Source of the DNA: Rhynchosporium graminicola | Taxonomy: Eukaryota; Ascomycota; Leotiomycetes; Helotiales; Ploettnerulaceae | Assembly (NCBI GenBank): GCA_900074885.1 | Contig: FJUW01000024.1 | Location: 186,001 to 250,000 of the forward strand | Reading direction: 5' to 3' | Length of the DNA: 64,000 nt | Part shown: positions 36,757 to 47,311 of the stretch, piece by piece | Position numbering within the stretch: the stretch's first letter is position 1 | How the letters are laid out: every line of letters begins with the position of its first letter | Notes under the pieces: generated by a model | What the model saw: the letters and a program-made list of their open reading frames with translations, nothing else | Told to the model about the DNA's origin: nothing | The model's database searches: none | Translations under genes and position numbers: made by a program

Positions 36757-37769
36757 CTAACTGCTTCCCTCGGCAGGTCTCGTCAGGATAGCAGTATTGC
36801 CAGAGCCTGGTGTCCGGGAGTTCTTCTTCTTAGCCGCTTCTTCGACCTTCTCCTGCTCAATGTCCTTTACATATGCCTCAATATCCTCCACTGGCAACAT
36901 CTCAAGAAGCTTTCCTGGTGCCATGATCGCAATCTCGATGTTCTTCGCTCCTGTTTGCACGACTTCCAATAACGACTTGATAGTCAACTTGATTGTAGCC
37001 GCCCGGTCCATATCATCCTTGTGGTTTCGCTCCAGGAATTCGCGTACTGTCTTGCTGGATCTGCCGATAGCATTCGCCTTCCTGCACATACATTAGTAGG
37101 ACCCAGGAGTCGTAAAGTTGTTGACCTACCATGCTGAAAAGATTCCTGAGGGCTCGGTCTGGTACAATCTTGGGGTTTTGTCATTGGGGTCGAAGCCAAC
37201 AATCAGTGTGCTGATACCAAACGGTCTGACACCACCACTCTGTGTATATCTCTGTTGAACACCTGCCACATACTTCGTGATGTACTCTATCGTAACAGGA
37301 TCCTCGACAGTCAGACGGTGGGATTGAGCTTCTAATCTAGCCTTGTCGACCAAAATTCGGGCATCGGCGTTGAGTCCTGCGAAGGCGAGGCAGACGTGGG
37401 TATCAACGAGACCAATCTTCGAGGGGGTGATACGGGTGTCTTGGAGCTTCATGGCCGAGCGCTTCTCACATCCCAATACCACTATATCCTTTCCCTTTAC
37501 TCCAACGGCGCATGTTCCTGTAATTCAATTTAGCTGTCGTTCACAGCTATTTCCAGGCTCCCAATGGTACCTCTTTTGACGGCTTCGAGCGCGTATTCGA
37601 CCTGGAAAACATGTCCATCGGGACTGCACGAATTTTTAGTACAATGATGCTGCTCGTGCATAACGTTTAACTAACCTGAAGACTATGTTGATATTAGTGT
37701 AAGGTCAACACGATATCAAGTGGCAGCTCCAAGCTTACCTGAGAGAGCTCTATCGTATCCTGACGCCAT
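36757..37769 (-). CDS. PRE6: 20S proteasome subunit alpha-4
   Basis: Five exons on the minus strand: 37769-37739, 37682-37676 (7 nt), 37623-37571, 37517-37130, 37081-36757; 267 aa. The N-terminus [19 protein letters not shown] and [18 protein letters not shown] are the alpha-subunit signature. [16 protein letters not shown] and [13 protein letters not shown] follow. [12 protein letters not shown] and [12 protein letters not shown] identify it as the alpha-4 (yeast Pre6, human PSMA7) type. The protein is part of the outer alpha ring of the 20S core that gates substrate entry. The 7-nt second exon supplies only V-F and part of the following Ser codon, and is needed to keep frame. The C-terminus is a charged Lys/Glu-rich tail. 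Intact. Confidence 0.96.
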
Positions 37770-38360
37770 GATTAATGATCGGTAGAGAAGGGGTATCAAA
37801 GGTGCAGCTTCGTGGATATCGTGAAGAAAGATCAAGGTTGTTCAGAAGCTGATGGGCTGGAGGTTCGTGGGTTGAGTAGGCAGGGCATATACAGGCTGCA
37901 CCGCGTACGAAGACGCGGGAGCTATGTTTGGGCCTTTGATCCAAGGCTGCTTTTGCAAGGCTGAGCACCGATGTATTGCCGAAGGACTGTTACTCCAGTT
38001 TACCACATCCTCATCAGAGTAGGATGATTGATTGTCTTAACCTCAACCTCAACCTCAGCATTTCGGAGGTTTGTCATCTTCTTCCTTTCAGAGGGGGATC
38101 CGGTGCAGGTCTCAAACTAGGTAAGATATTGAAGTCGACGTCAATAAAACACCATCACCATATGCAGCCCAATATCAACACTTACCTATTGATTCTGATA
38201 TTGTTGACGCGGCGTCGAATCTTCTTCATTGAAGCGACCTGATTCTTCATTTTGCTATCGGGATTCTGTAGGAAATGGCTCGAAATTCAGGGACATTTCA
38301 CAACCACCCCGGCGCTTCCTACGCTGACCAAGTTCCGCGTTATTTGATTTGAATTGTGCC
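37770..38360. other. intergenic region
   Basis: PRE6 promoter side. A CAACCT hexamer repeats three times near 38041-38057. No gene seen. Confidence 0.5.
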
Positions 38361-39640
38361 AGGCACAGTGGATTTGACTTTGGATGCTACCAACCCTAGA
38401 GTATTGGCAGCTGACATCCAGTCGAATTGGTGAAAGTATACCAAGCTAGAATCAAGGAGGTCAATGAAACCTTGCATTACGTTTTCAAATTCAACCCAGG
38501 AGCACTCCAAATCCCCAACCTTTTGGATAAGGAATTTTGAAGAACAAGGAACAGAAGTAGGTCAGGTAGACCATTTTGAATCACTCGTCGTCAAGCGACT
38601 TCGTGATGCCAGTGCGGTTTTACTTGGCATGGCCACCAGAAGAAACGGGCCAATTTTCGATGAAACAAAACCTCCCCGTGGCGATCAATGTACAGGGCCT
38701 TATTACCCTAATATGAAAGCTTCAGGTAGCAGTACTGGTTCTGCGGTAATCACAGCTTGTAGTCTCGCATTTGCCGCACTGGGAACAGAGGTACGATGGT
38801 TTGGCCGTAGCTACGTTGTATCCGACAGAGACTGATACGTAGCTCTGGACAGATGGGAGCATCATGTGTCCAGCTGTAAGAGCATTGTCGTTGCTCTGAA
38901 ATCAACAAAAAGACTTGTTGCGTGAGCCGGAATCATACCTGTCTCGAGGAATCAAGACACGGTCGGTACTTCCAGCCGGGTTGTGAAAGAAACCGCTTAA
39001 ATTTGGACTCACATTACCGGGAAAAGTCCTCGAGACTCACGACCAAATAGCATCCCTTGAGATACGACCCCAGATTATGCAGCAGCATGCGGAGATGCTT
39101 GTGTAAGTGACATACGTATTGGGGACCTAGGAAGTCTTTCGGAGGTATTGCAGAGTTCGAGTTGCGCTCATTTGGAGACGCGCTGAAGACACTTTGCCGA
39201 GCTGGAGCAGAAATCGTGGAGGATACTAGTTATCCTGCTGCTCAAGAATATGAGGCGCTTGCAAACTCGGAAAGGGGGATGGTTGTTAATGCAGACTTCA
39301 ATACAAGGATCGAGGGTCACTTTCACTCCTTTAAATTATCTTGCGTTGGGTCCCGATTTACTTCTGTACCAATCCTCAAAAGAGGAGAGATTTTCATCTG
39401 AGTCGCATATGCTTTCAATCAACTTTCGAAGAGCAACGAGACGGCTCGGCCTTGCAAGTTGGCGATGATGGAACTGAACTCCTAAAAGTGTAGCAGTAGC
39501 GTCGGTAACTGAAGGTTTGACATCAGACATTCCTCAAGTTGTTGAATCAATGTTCTATTTTGAGAAACGGGCTAAGCAAGGAGCGTCAGAAGGAACACTT
39601 ATTTTTGGACATTCTTGATATAGAATTTGCTACATAAAAC
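38361..39640 (+). pseudogene. amidase-signature pseudogene
   Basis: Pieces of an amidase (AS family, related to fungal glutamyl-amidotransferase-A-like amidases) appear in order but in different frames. They are DLTLDATNPRVLAADIQSN then LVKVYQARIKEVNETLHYVF near 38370-38520, RLRDASAVLLGMATR near 38595, KASGSSTGSAVITACSLAFA near 38720 (the Ser-rich signature), TDGSIMCPAV near 38850, AGIIPVSRNQDTVG near 38925, and a C-terminal part AGAEIVEDTSYPAAQEYEAL near 39205-39255. Frame changes and stops separate them; one TGA precedes AGIIPV where an Arg CGA would fit. The region usually containing the catalytic Lys is missing. The gene can no longer encode an active enzyme. Confidence 0.8.
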
Positions 39641-40150
39641 ATAGAGAATGATACACTCAAATTTTTAAAAGGGTTCAAACTGGTGTTGCGTTTTGGACAC
39701 CTGCAGTGTCCAACCGAAGAGGAGTATACACCTAAAAGGTATTCTTTTAGATGCCAAGTAATGGCTCAGTCAATTGTGACACTGTATCTCATCCTCGAAG
39801 CCGTGACAGCTAAGCATATGCCAAGGGTTAAGCGTTTGTCAGCATTCTTCGCAATATCTGTTCTGGAATCACTCAATAGTAAGACCAGCCTAAACCACCC
39901 TGTTCTTCAGAGCATTATCACAGTTCATATCCTGCGATAACACCTTCAGTCCTTCACATCGATGTTTCATAGAGTTCTTATACACATCGATCTCCGATCT
40001 TCCTCGACTCGACTGCTCCTATGAATATCCCCTAGTCCTTCGGAGCTGGAAGAGGTCTTGGAGGATTGTGCTGTGGTATTAGAATATTCTTGCGTTCTTC
40101 GTAAGCACATCGCCTGTTCAATTGCACATGTCTTTAAGCTTCATTAATCT
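39641..40150. other. intergenic region with possible amidase remnants
   Basis: Some ORFs continue after the amidase pseudogene, but I could not align them with the family. The 3' flank of the kinase gene begins at 40150. Confidence 0.4.
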
Positions 40151-43100
40151 TCATCCATGATCCCGTCCATACACTACCGTATTTGACGAGTCTTCTGTGG
40201 CCCTCTTTTTTCTCGCGTCATATCTTGATGGTGTTTCGGCTCCTTGGAAACGTCTGGGACCCATTAAAGTTTCACGGCTCATGAAAGTTGGGCCGGAAGT
40301 TGGGCCAAATTGAGTTCCCGCACCCAGAACGGTATCTCCACCTGAGTAGAGGTGGGGGCGACCACTCGAAGTCGAATACTCGGATGGGTCCTCGAATATG
40401 GCCGGAAACCGGGGCGGTTCTTGATATTGATTTGGACTGGCCATGCTGCCCGGTAAAGTGCTGGTGCGGAAGTCATTCTGGCCCATAACAGATGGTGGAC
40501 CACCTGATGTCGCAGTTGTGTGGCCATGATCATCCCATTGATCGGAAAGGCTACCAAGGATCATTTTCTTAACATTGCCTGTAGCAGGTTCAACATCAAT
40601 GATATCCCTGTAACATGTCAGAGCTCCACCTTCATTATGAAGAGATAGAATTTAATATCTTACGGCTGCTTTACCCCCCTGGGATTCACTAAGTGATTAT
40701 CCATATCTTCAAGCATTGCCGTAGCATCTGGGTCGTTTCCGAACTGGACGAACTGCAGACTCAGGCCGCGAACCTTCATCAGCTCTTTGAGATCTTTATT
40801 CCTATCTGCCCACATCGTTATGTGGTGTGAGATGCCATCAGCGACAGTTTCCTTCTCTTCTACGCCTTTCCAAATCCCGTCCGTAAATATAATCAGGGTG
40901 AGCTTTCGAGCGTAAGATGCCTTCCCCACCAGGTCTAGAATGTGGAACAAAACTTCTTTGATGTTATCAGCCGAGCCGTTCTTGACCCCGATGAAACCTT
41001 GCTCATCACAATCATCTGCCTGTTGAGACACCCTAGGTTTGTTGATTGGAAGGTCGATAGTATCTACGAACTCTCTAGGCTCGACAAACGGGCCAAATGG
41101 TTTTTTCGAGGAAGTAAAATACAATTCCAGGCCGTTGTCGTCCTGGCCATGAAGCAGAGCAACAAGAACTGCCACAAGGTCTCGTGCTCGAGGCCAGTGA
41201 TCTCCCATCGTTGAACCATTATTGAGCAAGAAAACCTGGTATAAGTCAGCTCAGCAATCTTTTGAGATGAATATGGGCTGCCCTTACGATATCTCGCTTA
41301 TCGAGGAATTGGTCAAAATCACTGGTCCTGTAATTCATATCTACTTTAGAGTGGGAGGTCATGTCGCTGGTAATCCTTCGGTGAGCTTGAACAGAAAGAG
41401 GATGCCGTGAAGTTTTGGGCGTCACTGACTGCTCACCATGAGACGGTGAGGTGGTGGCGTACTTCTGAGTCTTGCTTCGGCTGGAGAATAGATCCCTCAA
41501 AGCTGATCCCATTGATTGGGTCCTAGACGATCGAGGTGTGCTGTTTGGGGCTGAGACTGGCCTCAGAGGCGTTTTTCCTCTGCTTTGTAAAGAACTTGTT
41601 GAATCACTCACAGTTTGCGAAAGTAGTTGCTGGGTTTCATATTCTGACACTCGCTGAAGGGTTCCTCTTCGTATCCACCCTTTGCTTTCTAGCAGAAGAA
41701 GAGCATCCCAAAAGTCAAAACGTTCAGTTTCGTCATTGTGCCTATAAGCCGCGCGATCTTGACCGTGCAAATCATTCGAATTGATTCCGTGAGTTGTAGT
41801 AACTGCCAACGATTCTCGAGTCATTTGCGATGACATGGTTGATCCACGCGGCATGCCTGGATCCTTTGACAGTTGCAAGTCGGGGAAGGGAGATGTAAGA
41901 AGTGGAGTATGTATGTTAGCTGCGTCGTAAGCTAGACTGTCTTGTCCGTTACTGGGAGCGTTTTCGTATCTCATCGACTTGTAGCGATTAGTTCTGCGAA
42001 GCGCTTGTGACGGCGGATTTGCCCAGTCTTCGGCTGTCTTTCTTTGTTCCGCTTCAAACGCCTTACGGAAGAACTTGGGCGGCCTGTACTTACTAAGATT
42101 CTCATCTTTCTCGGCTGTGGCGATGGTATTCTTCAACCAGTTTACTAGATCCCGGGATGTTGTTCGATCTCTGATTGAGTAGACAAGCATTTTCCCTTCG
42201 ATAAAGTCCAGAATGAGTCCGGTGACAGAGTCGCCACTTCGAAGACTGTTCTTCAGATAGCGATGCCATTCCACGACAGCCTTGGATACATCTTCCCTGT
42301 TGTGGAAGCAGTCGTCACCCCGAGGCTCTGTAAAGGATATGCTGCTCATGTTGCCATTCTCAAGACATTTACGGACAAGTCTGAATTGCTCAACTCCTCG
42401 GCATCCTAAAAGTAGCCAGGTTGCTGCTTCTGAAAAGACACAGCCTAAGGACCACATATCAAATCGCTGAGTGACAAGTTTTCCGTGATCTAGGCACTGC
42501 TCTGGGGGACCTTCTAATTGTCAGACGATGAAGATTAGGCCGTTGTTATGATAACTCACCATACCTTGTCGTACCACCCCTCAGGGTTACCACAGGCATT
42601 TTATCCTCGTCCTTGTCAGCTTTCTCGTGTCTGGAAAATTGGGCAAATCCTGGGTCTGCGATCTTCCAGCCACCCTCGCAAAAGAGAATATTCTCGGGTT
42701 TGATATCGAGATGCCAGCTAGGGACCGTGTTAGCAAGATACAGCATAAGCACAAGATTTGAACCTACCCAAGCCATGAATTAGTTCCATTCTCACTCGGG
42801 AGCTCCATATTGTGGATCCTGTCCAGAGCAATTGCTACATTGGAAAGGTCCTTCCAGAACTGGATGATATCTTGAGGGAGTGAAGGATGGGGAAATTTTT
42901 CGAAATACTCGTGCAGGTCATAGTGACCATATTCCAACAGTAGATGGTATTCCGATTCACCGGATGGCTTTGTAAGCTCCCAGAAACCCAGGCATTGGAC
43001 AATGCCTTCTCTACCCTTTAGTGCTATGTAAGCGAAAGTCTCCTGCTGGTATTCTTTAAAGTCTCTCAATGTTTTTATCGCAAATTTGAGGTATTTCTGT

Positions 43101-43771
43101 TATATCCGCGAATTAGCGCTCATTCTGGTGACACAATTCGCTTAAGTATATGTGATTCATACCTCATCGTCATCGTCCGCCATTTTGTAGGGCTTGGCTG
43201 TGACTTTCTTCAAAATTTTCGGTGGTATGCACCCGTAAGGAATCTCAATTTGGAAGATTTTCTCTAGTCCTGGTTGTCCGTCGGGCTTGATCGGCACATA
43301 TGTGGTGATTGGTAAGACGGTCATTGAATTCAGGACCCGACCGTTTTCAGATAGAGAGTCGGCAGTCAGAAGCTCGTACTGGAGCGAGCAAAATGCATCG
43401 GCGAAGTTTTGGTCCTCATCATTCAGTGTCCCCCCTAACATACATTTCAGACTAGTGCTCAGATCACCCTTGGTAATTGGGAGCCTTCTGTCCAGAATTC
43501 CGTTGCTCCAAAATTTCTCGATGTAGATTCCTTTGTCCAGGCGCAATAGTGTCGTGAAGACTTTCAGCCAACAATCCTCCCCAGGCTGCATGGCGTGGAG
43601 CAAGTTGTTGATAAGATTAGGCGGGTCATTGTTTTGATATATGGCATCGAGCAACCGGCCAGCGTTTGTCCTCTGTGGTTCATAAAAGTTCCGAAACCAC
43701 TCCAGGAGCCGGATCGCTATTGTGAATCGGCGGGAAGGTTTGTGGATGTCCGATTTGCGAGTCCATTTCAT
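40151..43771 (-). CDS. protein kinase-like plus von Willebrand A-like protein, 5'-truncated
   Basis: Six exons on the minus strand: 43771 (or upstream) -43163, 43096-42768, 42717-42560, 42513-41288, 41235-40664, 40607-40151; 1116 aa from the first in-frame Met. A 200-residue N-terminal region is followed by a kinase domain: FAIKTL (Lys present), HLDIKPENI (catalytic Asp and Lys present), ADPGFAQF in place of DFG (metal Asp kept), PPEQ, and MWSLGCVFSE. No Gly-rich loop is seen. A long polar linker is Ser/Arg-rich. A vWA-like domain starts at VFLLNNGSTMGDHW, where the usual first MIDAS Asp is Asn. The tail is disordered. Upstream, coding-like sequence continues (43796-43923) but in a frame offset by 1 nt and stops abruptly at the inversion breakpoint. 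The 5' part lies reversed at 45054-45343. The present gene may be non-functional or may use an internal start. Confidence 0.75.
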
Positions 43772-43795
43772 TAAAGTGTCTTGGAATTCTGCCAA

Positions 43796-43923
43796 TGGAT
43801 CTTGTGAGGTCTGCTTTGTGGCAGAGCTGCGCTAGGGTGAAGACTTGCCATATCTGCCCATGTAACAATCTCTTTGTGTTTCCAGGAGGAAGTAGCTCGT
43901 GGCCACTCTCGTAAGGTTGTGAG
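43796..43923 (-). pseudogene. upstream coding remnant of the kinase gene
   Basis: Reading the minus strand from 43923, the frame encodes SQPYESGHELLPPGNTKR and then LLHGQIWQVFTLAQLCHKAD. It ends near 43800, where the frame used by the downstream exon is shifted by one base. At 43921-43923 the coding character stops, exactly where the inverted segment begins. I read this as an internal stretch of the original kinase exon that carries a 1-nt indel and has lost its upstream part. Confidence 0.55.
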
Positions 43924-43949
43924 TTAATTTTGACTTATATGCGGAACAG

Positions 43950-44406
43950 GTCCAACAGCATCTGCAGGCGCACACTAACAGGCAGATGAAAACTCTGACA
44001 GAGCAGGCTCAGAGAGAAACAATCAACATGCGAGTTATTGCAATTGTTACGTTCCTCCTATTGCCCGCAACATTCGTTTCCGTAAGTAGACTCCACGACA
44101 TCGGCCGAAGTGCAAGCTAATCCACGAAAGACGTTTTTTAGTACAGATGTTGTCAAGTATCAAGATGGAGAAGGCAATAACAGTTCTGGTGCTACAACAT
44201 CCAGGGAATCGTTTTCTCCACTCGCCCTACAAAGATGGTTCGAGGTCACTGCACCACTAACACTAATTACTTTCGCCTTTGCAGGCTGTTTGTTGTTCTG
44301 GCCGAGGGTGCAAAGGATGTGGTCCTGGTTCCTGAGAAAGGATACAGCTTGTTTGTGCTGCCTAAGGAGCCATAGGAGTCAAAGAAAGAAGCATGAGGGA
44401 GATTGA
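43950..44406 (+). pseudogene. 3' fragment of CorA-like membrane protein gene (reversed)
   Basis: Two exons (43950-44081 and 44131-44406, 49-bp intron) encode 135 residues: QQHLQAHTNRQMKTLTEQAQ, then IAIVTFLLLPATFVSTFFST with a first membrane span, and WFEVTAPLTLITFAFAG with a second span, ending in a basic Cys-containing tail. This is the C-terminal double-span module of fungal CorA-like proteins. It begins with a splice acceptor but has no upstream exon on its own strand. The matching 5' exons are on the other strand at 45358-46721. An in-frame ATG at 43986 could start a short peptide but no promoter is evident. Confidence 0.8.
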
Positions 44407-45053
44407 GAGGGATTTTCATTCTCACGGTATTAAGTTTGTTTTCGATGTTTGATCAGGAGAGGAATCAGCATGTCCGAAAAGTCATTTGGAGTACTCGAAA
44501 TCGAGTCATGTTCTATTTGTGTACATACCTCCAACTTCGACGTAGGAGAGCAAAATTACAGAGTCTTCTACAATGTTTGGGCCATACTTTAGGCAAGAGA
44601 GGACATAGGAGCAAATCCAAAATCTATAGCCTATGAATGCAATTCTCGAGTAATTAAACGAGGATTCAACGCAACAAAGCAAATGATCCACTTCTCTTAC
44701 TAGGGCTAGGTTTCAGAAAGTTTCGGGCCGCTCCGCTGACAGGCAAGGGATAGTGTGGACTGACAAGTGAGGAGAAGCTTATTGTGAAAACAACCATCTT
44801 CCCATGACCAATGAAGTTTTGTGTCTCTATATCTTCATGTACGAGTATGTGAAAATGGCATACAGATATTGCGAGGGTGGGGTGCATAATAGTACAACTA
44901 ACTTGCCCCATTCAGTCATTAGGTAGGCAGTGCCAACCGGAAGGGATTATAGCTATGCCTCCATCAATAGAGCCTTCCTACATCTAAATGACCAAAAATT
45001 TACACTTCGTAGTGGCCAGGGTTCGGATTTTGCCGAACTGTCGTCGTTAATAA
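44407..45053. other. interior of the inverted segment, no intact gene
   Basis: Original spacer between the CorA-like 3' end and the kinase 5' end, now reversed. ORFs such as 44666-44911 on the minus strand are unrecognised. Confidence 0.45.
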
Positions 45054-45343
45054 ATAACCAAATTCCTGAAGCTGAGCGAAGAGCTGAATTTGCTAGCCCC
45101 AGGCGTCGAAGATGCATGGTTGGAGGAAGGTCCCAGCCGTGCCAGCGGCTGAGAAATGTCCCCTCTCCTCTTGAGCGCAACCTCATCAGAAGTTCTCGAG
45201 CGACGACGCAACTACCCTTCCGCTCATGCGCTATTTCAAAACCTAGTGAATCCAGACATTTCGATCCCGATTCTTGCCTTCAAGTAAGCTGCAGATACTT
45301 GTCACATAGTACTCGAGCTGTCCCTATCAGACACGAACTTTAG
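45054..45343 (+). pseudogene. 5' fragment of the kinase-vWA gene (reversed)
   Basis: The plus strand reads KFLKLSEELNLLAPGVEDAW, an in-frame TGA at 45150-45152 (CGA to TGA would explain it), then LLSATSSEVLERRRNYPSAH and ALFQNLVNPDISIPILAF. The exon ends at 45283 with a GTAAGC donor. The intron runs to an acceptor TTTAG at 45343, immediately before the breakpoint. Splicing would join AA to the C of the CTC trinucleotide and continue into SQPYESGHELL of the minus-strand remnant when the segment is turned back. The start of the original gene was not found. Confidence 0.6.
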
Positions 45344-45357
45344 CTCGCTAAACATAC

Positions 45358-46721
45358 TAGGTTTTTCCTGTCAGCTGTGATCTGACCCAATGTCTTTGCC
45401 CGAGAAGCATGCATTCTGAATTCTTGATAGTAGTCCTGCAGCTGCATCGAGAAGTCATCAATAGCAACTTTAGATTTATCGTTATCTTTGAGCGGGAAAT
45501 GTGCATTCTTCATCAAGCGAGTGTAGAATTTCTCAAGCGAATCCAGAATTTCGGCATTGGCGTTCAGCATCATTATCGCCTTGTTTGTCTCGTCCTCTTT
45601 CTTTTGAATGAAGGAAATATCATCTGCACCGGGGATGAAGTCGCTGGAGTGAAGTGCATAAATCGTCTGCTTTGGTCAGCTATGGCACAAATCGAGGCCA
45701 GATTGATCTCGATGTAACCTTTTCCTCTAGTATTTGCTCAAGCCAACGGATGTATCCTCTTCAGTCTTCGGTCGCCTATGGGCTAGCATCAAGTGTACGG
45801 TAAGACCGGAAATGAAGCTCTCAGCCGGAGTATCAAACGTTCGGTCGTCAAGTCTTCCCTCAGGTCCTGTCAATTCCGAGACGCGTTCCTGTAATTCGTC
45901 TCTCGCGGATGCAAAGATCCATAGTGCCGTTCCCTCCCCAACATCCAATTGATGATGAACAGCGGCTTGGCGAGGAGACCAGAGCCAATACTCGCGTCTC
46001 CCGCTGCCATACTTGAAAGCCACACATTTCAAGTTGTAACAAAGTTGTAACAAACTTGGAAATTCTGCCCGGTCAAAGCTGCACTGGGGAGTTGTAGCCC
46101 TCTTGCCACCTTTGACAGTAGAACTCTTTCTCTGAACCCACTGAAACGCAATTCCACAGCTTCGATTTGTTGACCAGGATGGACTGTAAAGACTGAGATG
46201 AAATCGATAGAAGATGGCATAACTTGAAAGTAGGTCAAGATACGTGATGCTATGTCCCGGGTGACAGACAATTTGGTTTCGTTAGTGGGAGCCTGGAAAA
46301 ATCCATGAGGCCGTCAGTCATTTGCTGTAGATTCCTGACTCTATAGACTCGACTCACATGAATCTACACCTGACTTTTCAGACTGGGGTATTCAAGGGCC
46401 ATATTTGGGGAATGTGCGAAGGAACACCAAGCCAATTGAGAAGGTCTGCATCAGTGGTGATCACTCTCGATGTGGCTATCGATGATCAGCATGAAATAAC
46501 CAAGTTCAAAGCTCGATATTGAGTTGTTTACCTTGAGCTTGAGTCTGGGTCGAGACAGCTTTGTTGAACTCCAAGACTTTGACTTTACTCCTTGAGTAGA
46601 AAAGGTTTGGAGCATTGTTGTTCAGCAAGTCCTTATGCGCTTTTAGTGATCCGATATTCGCTCCCAGCCTGATCAAACTTAGAGGATACTCGTCTGCTCG
46701 TGTCCATGATGCTTGAATCAA
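45358..46721 (-). pseudogene. 5' part of CorA-like protein gene, frameshifted and cut
   Basis: Minus-strand exons carry the N-terminal region of a fungal CorA-like protein. A block near 46720-46535 reads SLIRLGANIGSLKAHKDLL, and a piece near 46445-46380 reads ADLLNWLGVPSHIPQIW. A long exon (from about 46293) includes NETKLSVTRDIASRILTYFQ and, later, LTGQNFQVCYN. There an 11-bp tandem duplication (46031-46052) throws the frame; removing one copy restores CYNLKCVAFKYGSG. RQAAVHHQLD and TALWIFASARDEL follow. A second frame change lies near 45765 (YIRWLEQILEEK resumes in another frame). The last exon has NANAEILDSLEKFYTRLMK and ends HASRAKTLGQITADRKNL at 45358 with a GTATGT donor. The C-terminal membrane module is missing here and lies reversed at 43950-44406. 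Confidence 0.75.
46031..46052. repeat. 11-bp tandem duplication
   Basis: Two exact copies of AAGTTGTAACA lie head to tail at 46031-46041 and 46042-46052. As 11 is not a multiple of three it shifts the frame of the CorA-like gene. Removing one copy makes the exon continuous. Confidence 0.9.
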
Positions 46722-47311
46722 GCAGATAAGTCAACAGACATCCGCAATAGATTTGTGTCGCTTTGTCGAGATGACTATTGGCTGATTGATCGTGTTATAT
46801 TTGTCGACTGAACAGCGGTATGAAAACTCGTCAAGTGCATGATTATATCTCAATTCTTGTTCTCAGCTGAAGTCGCAGAAGCCTGCCGCGCAGGCTGAGC
46901 TCATCGCGATCATTGAGATGGGAGGGGGGTGGAAATGCATGGCGCAGTCTCTCACCGAGTTCCAGGGTTGTGAGTGGTGGTGGCGCATGCCACCGTCCAA
47001 ATCCATGACACAGGAGCAGCTTGCTTGACGCTCTGCCACGTTGGATCCGGCAAATGAATTCATACGGAATTGGATTTCAGATTGCGCCGTCAGTATAGGG
47101 TATCACCAGGTATATGATAGTGCTTGGGCTAATTCGTTGCAAGGAACACAACTCGCTCACTAGCACCAGCTAGGACTATAAACAATGACAGATTAAAAGC
47201 ATAGCATACGTCCAAGTTGAGTACAGCACACAGTTCATATTACACTCTTTAATATTCCTCTAGAGTCCATTCATGGTTTCTAATCCTGCCTCCGATGGCC
47301 TTGATGAGGCC
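46722..47311. other. intergenic region
   Basis: No gene is seen. ORF 46863-47063 on the minus strand is unrecognised. Confidence 0.45.

Larger units (their letters stand above)
43921..45346. other. inverted segment (about 1.42 kb) disrupting two genes
   Basis: Two minus-strand genes, the kinase-vWA gene (below 43.92 kb) and the CorA-like gene (above 45.35 kb), each lack one end. The missing ends are found between them on the plus strand: the CorA-like 3' end at 43950-44406 and the kinase 5' piece at 45054-45343. Reversing the segment puts each end next to its own gene. The kinase exon joins at the acceptor ..CTTTAG at 45343, and the CorA-like gene rejoins within an intron (donor GTATGT at 45357, acceptor CGGAACAG at 43949; 40 bp when joined). 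Both joins are in phase. GAG at 43921-43923 and CTC at 45344-45346 are the shared breakpoint bases. Confidence 0.75.

Noticed and set aside
44930..45343. A 137-codon + ORF that ends exactly at the inversion breakpoint
   Set aside because: Its frame is Arg/Ser-rich and not protein-like; the adjacent frame carries the kinase 5' exon (ALFQNLVNPDISIPILAF).
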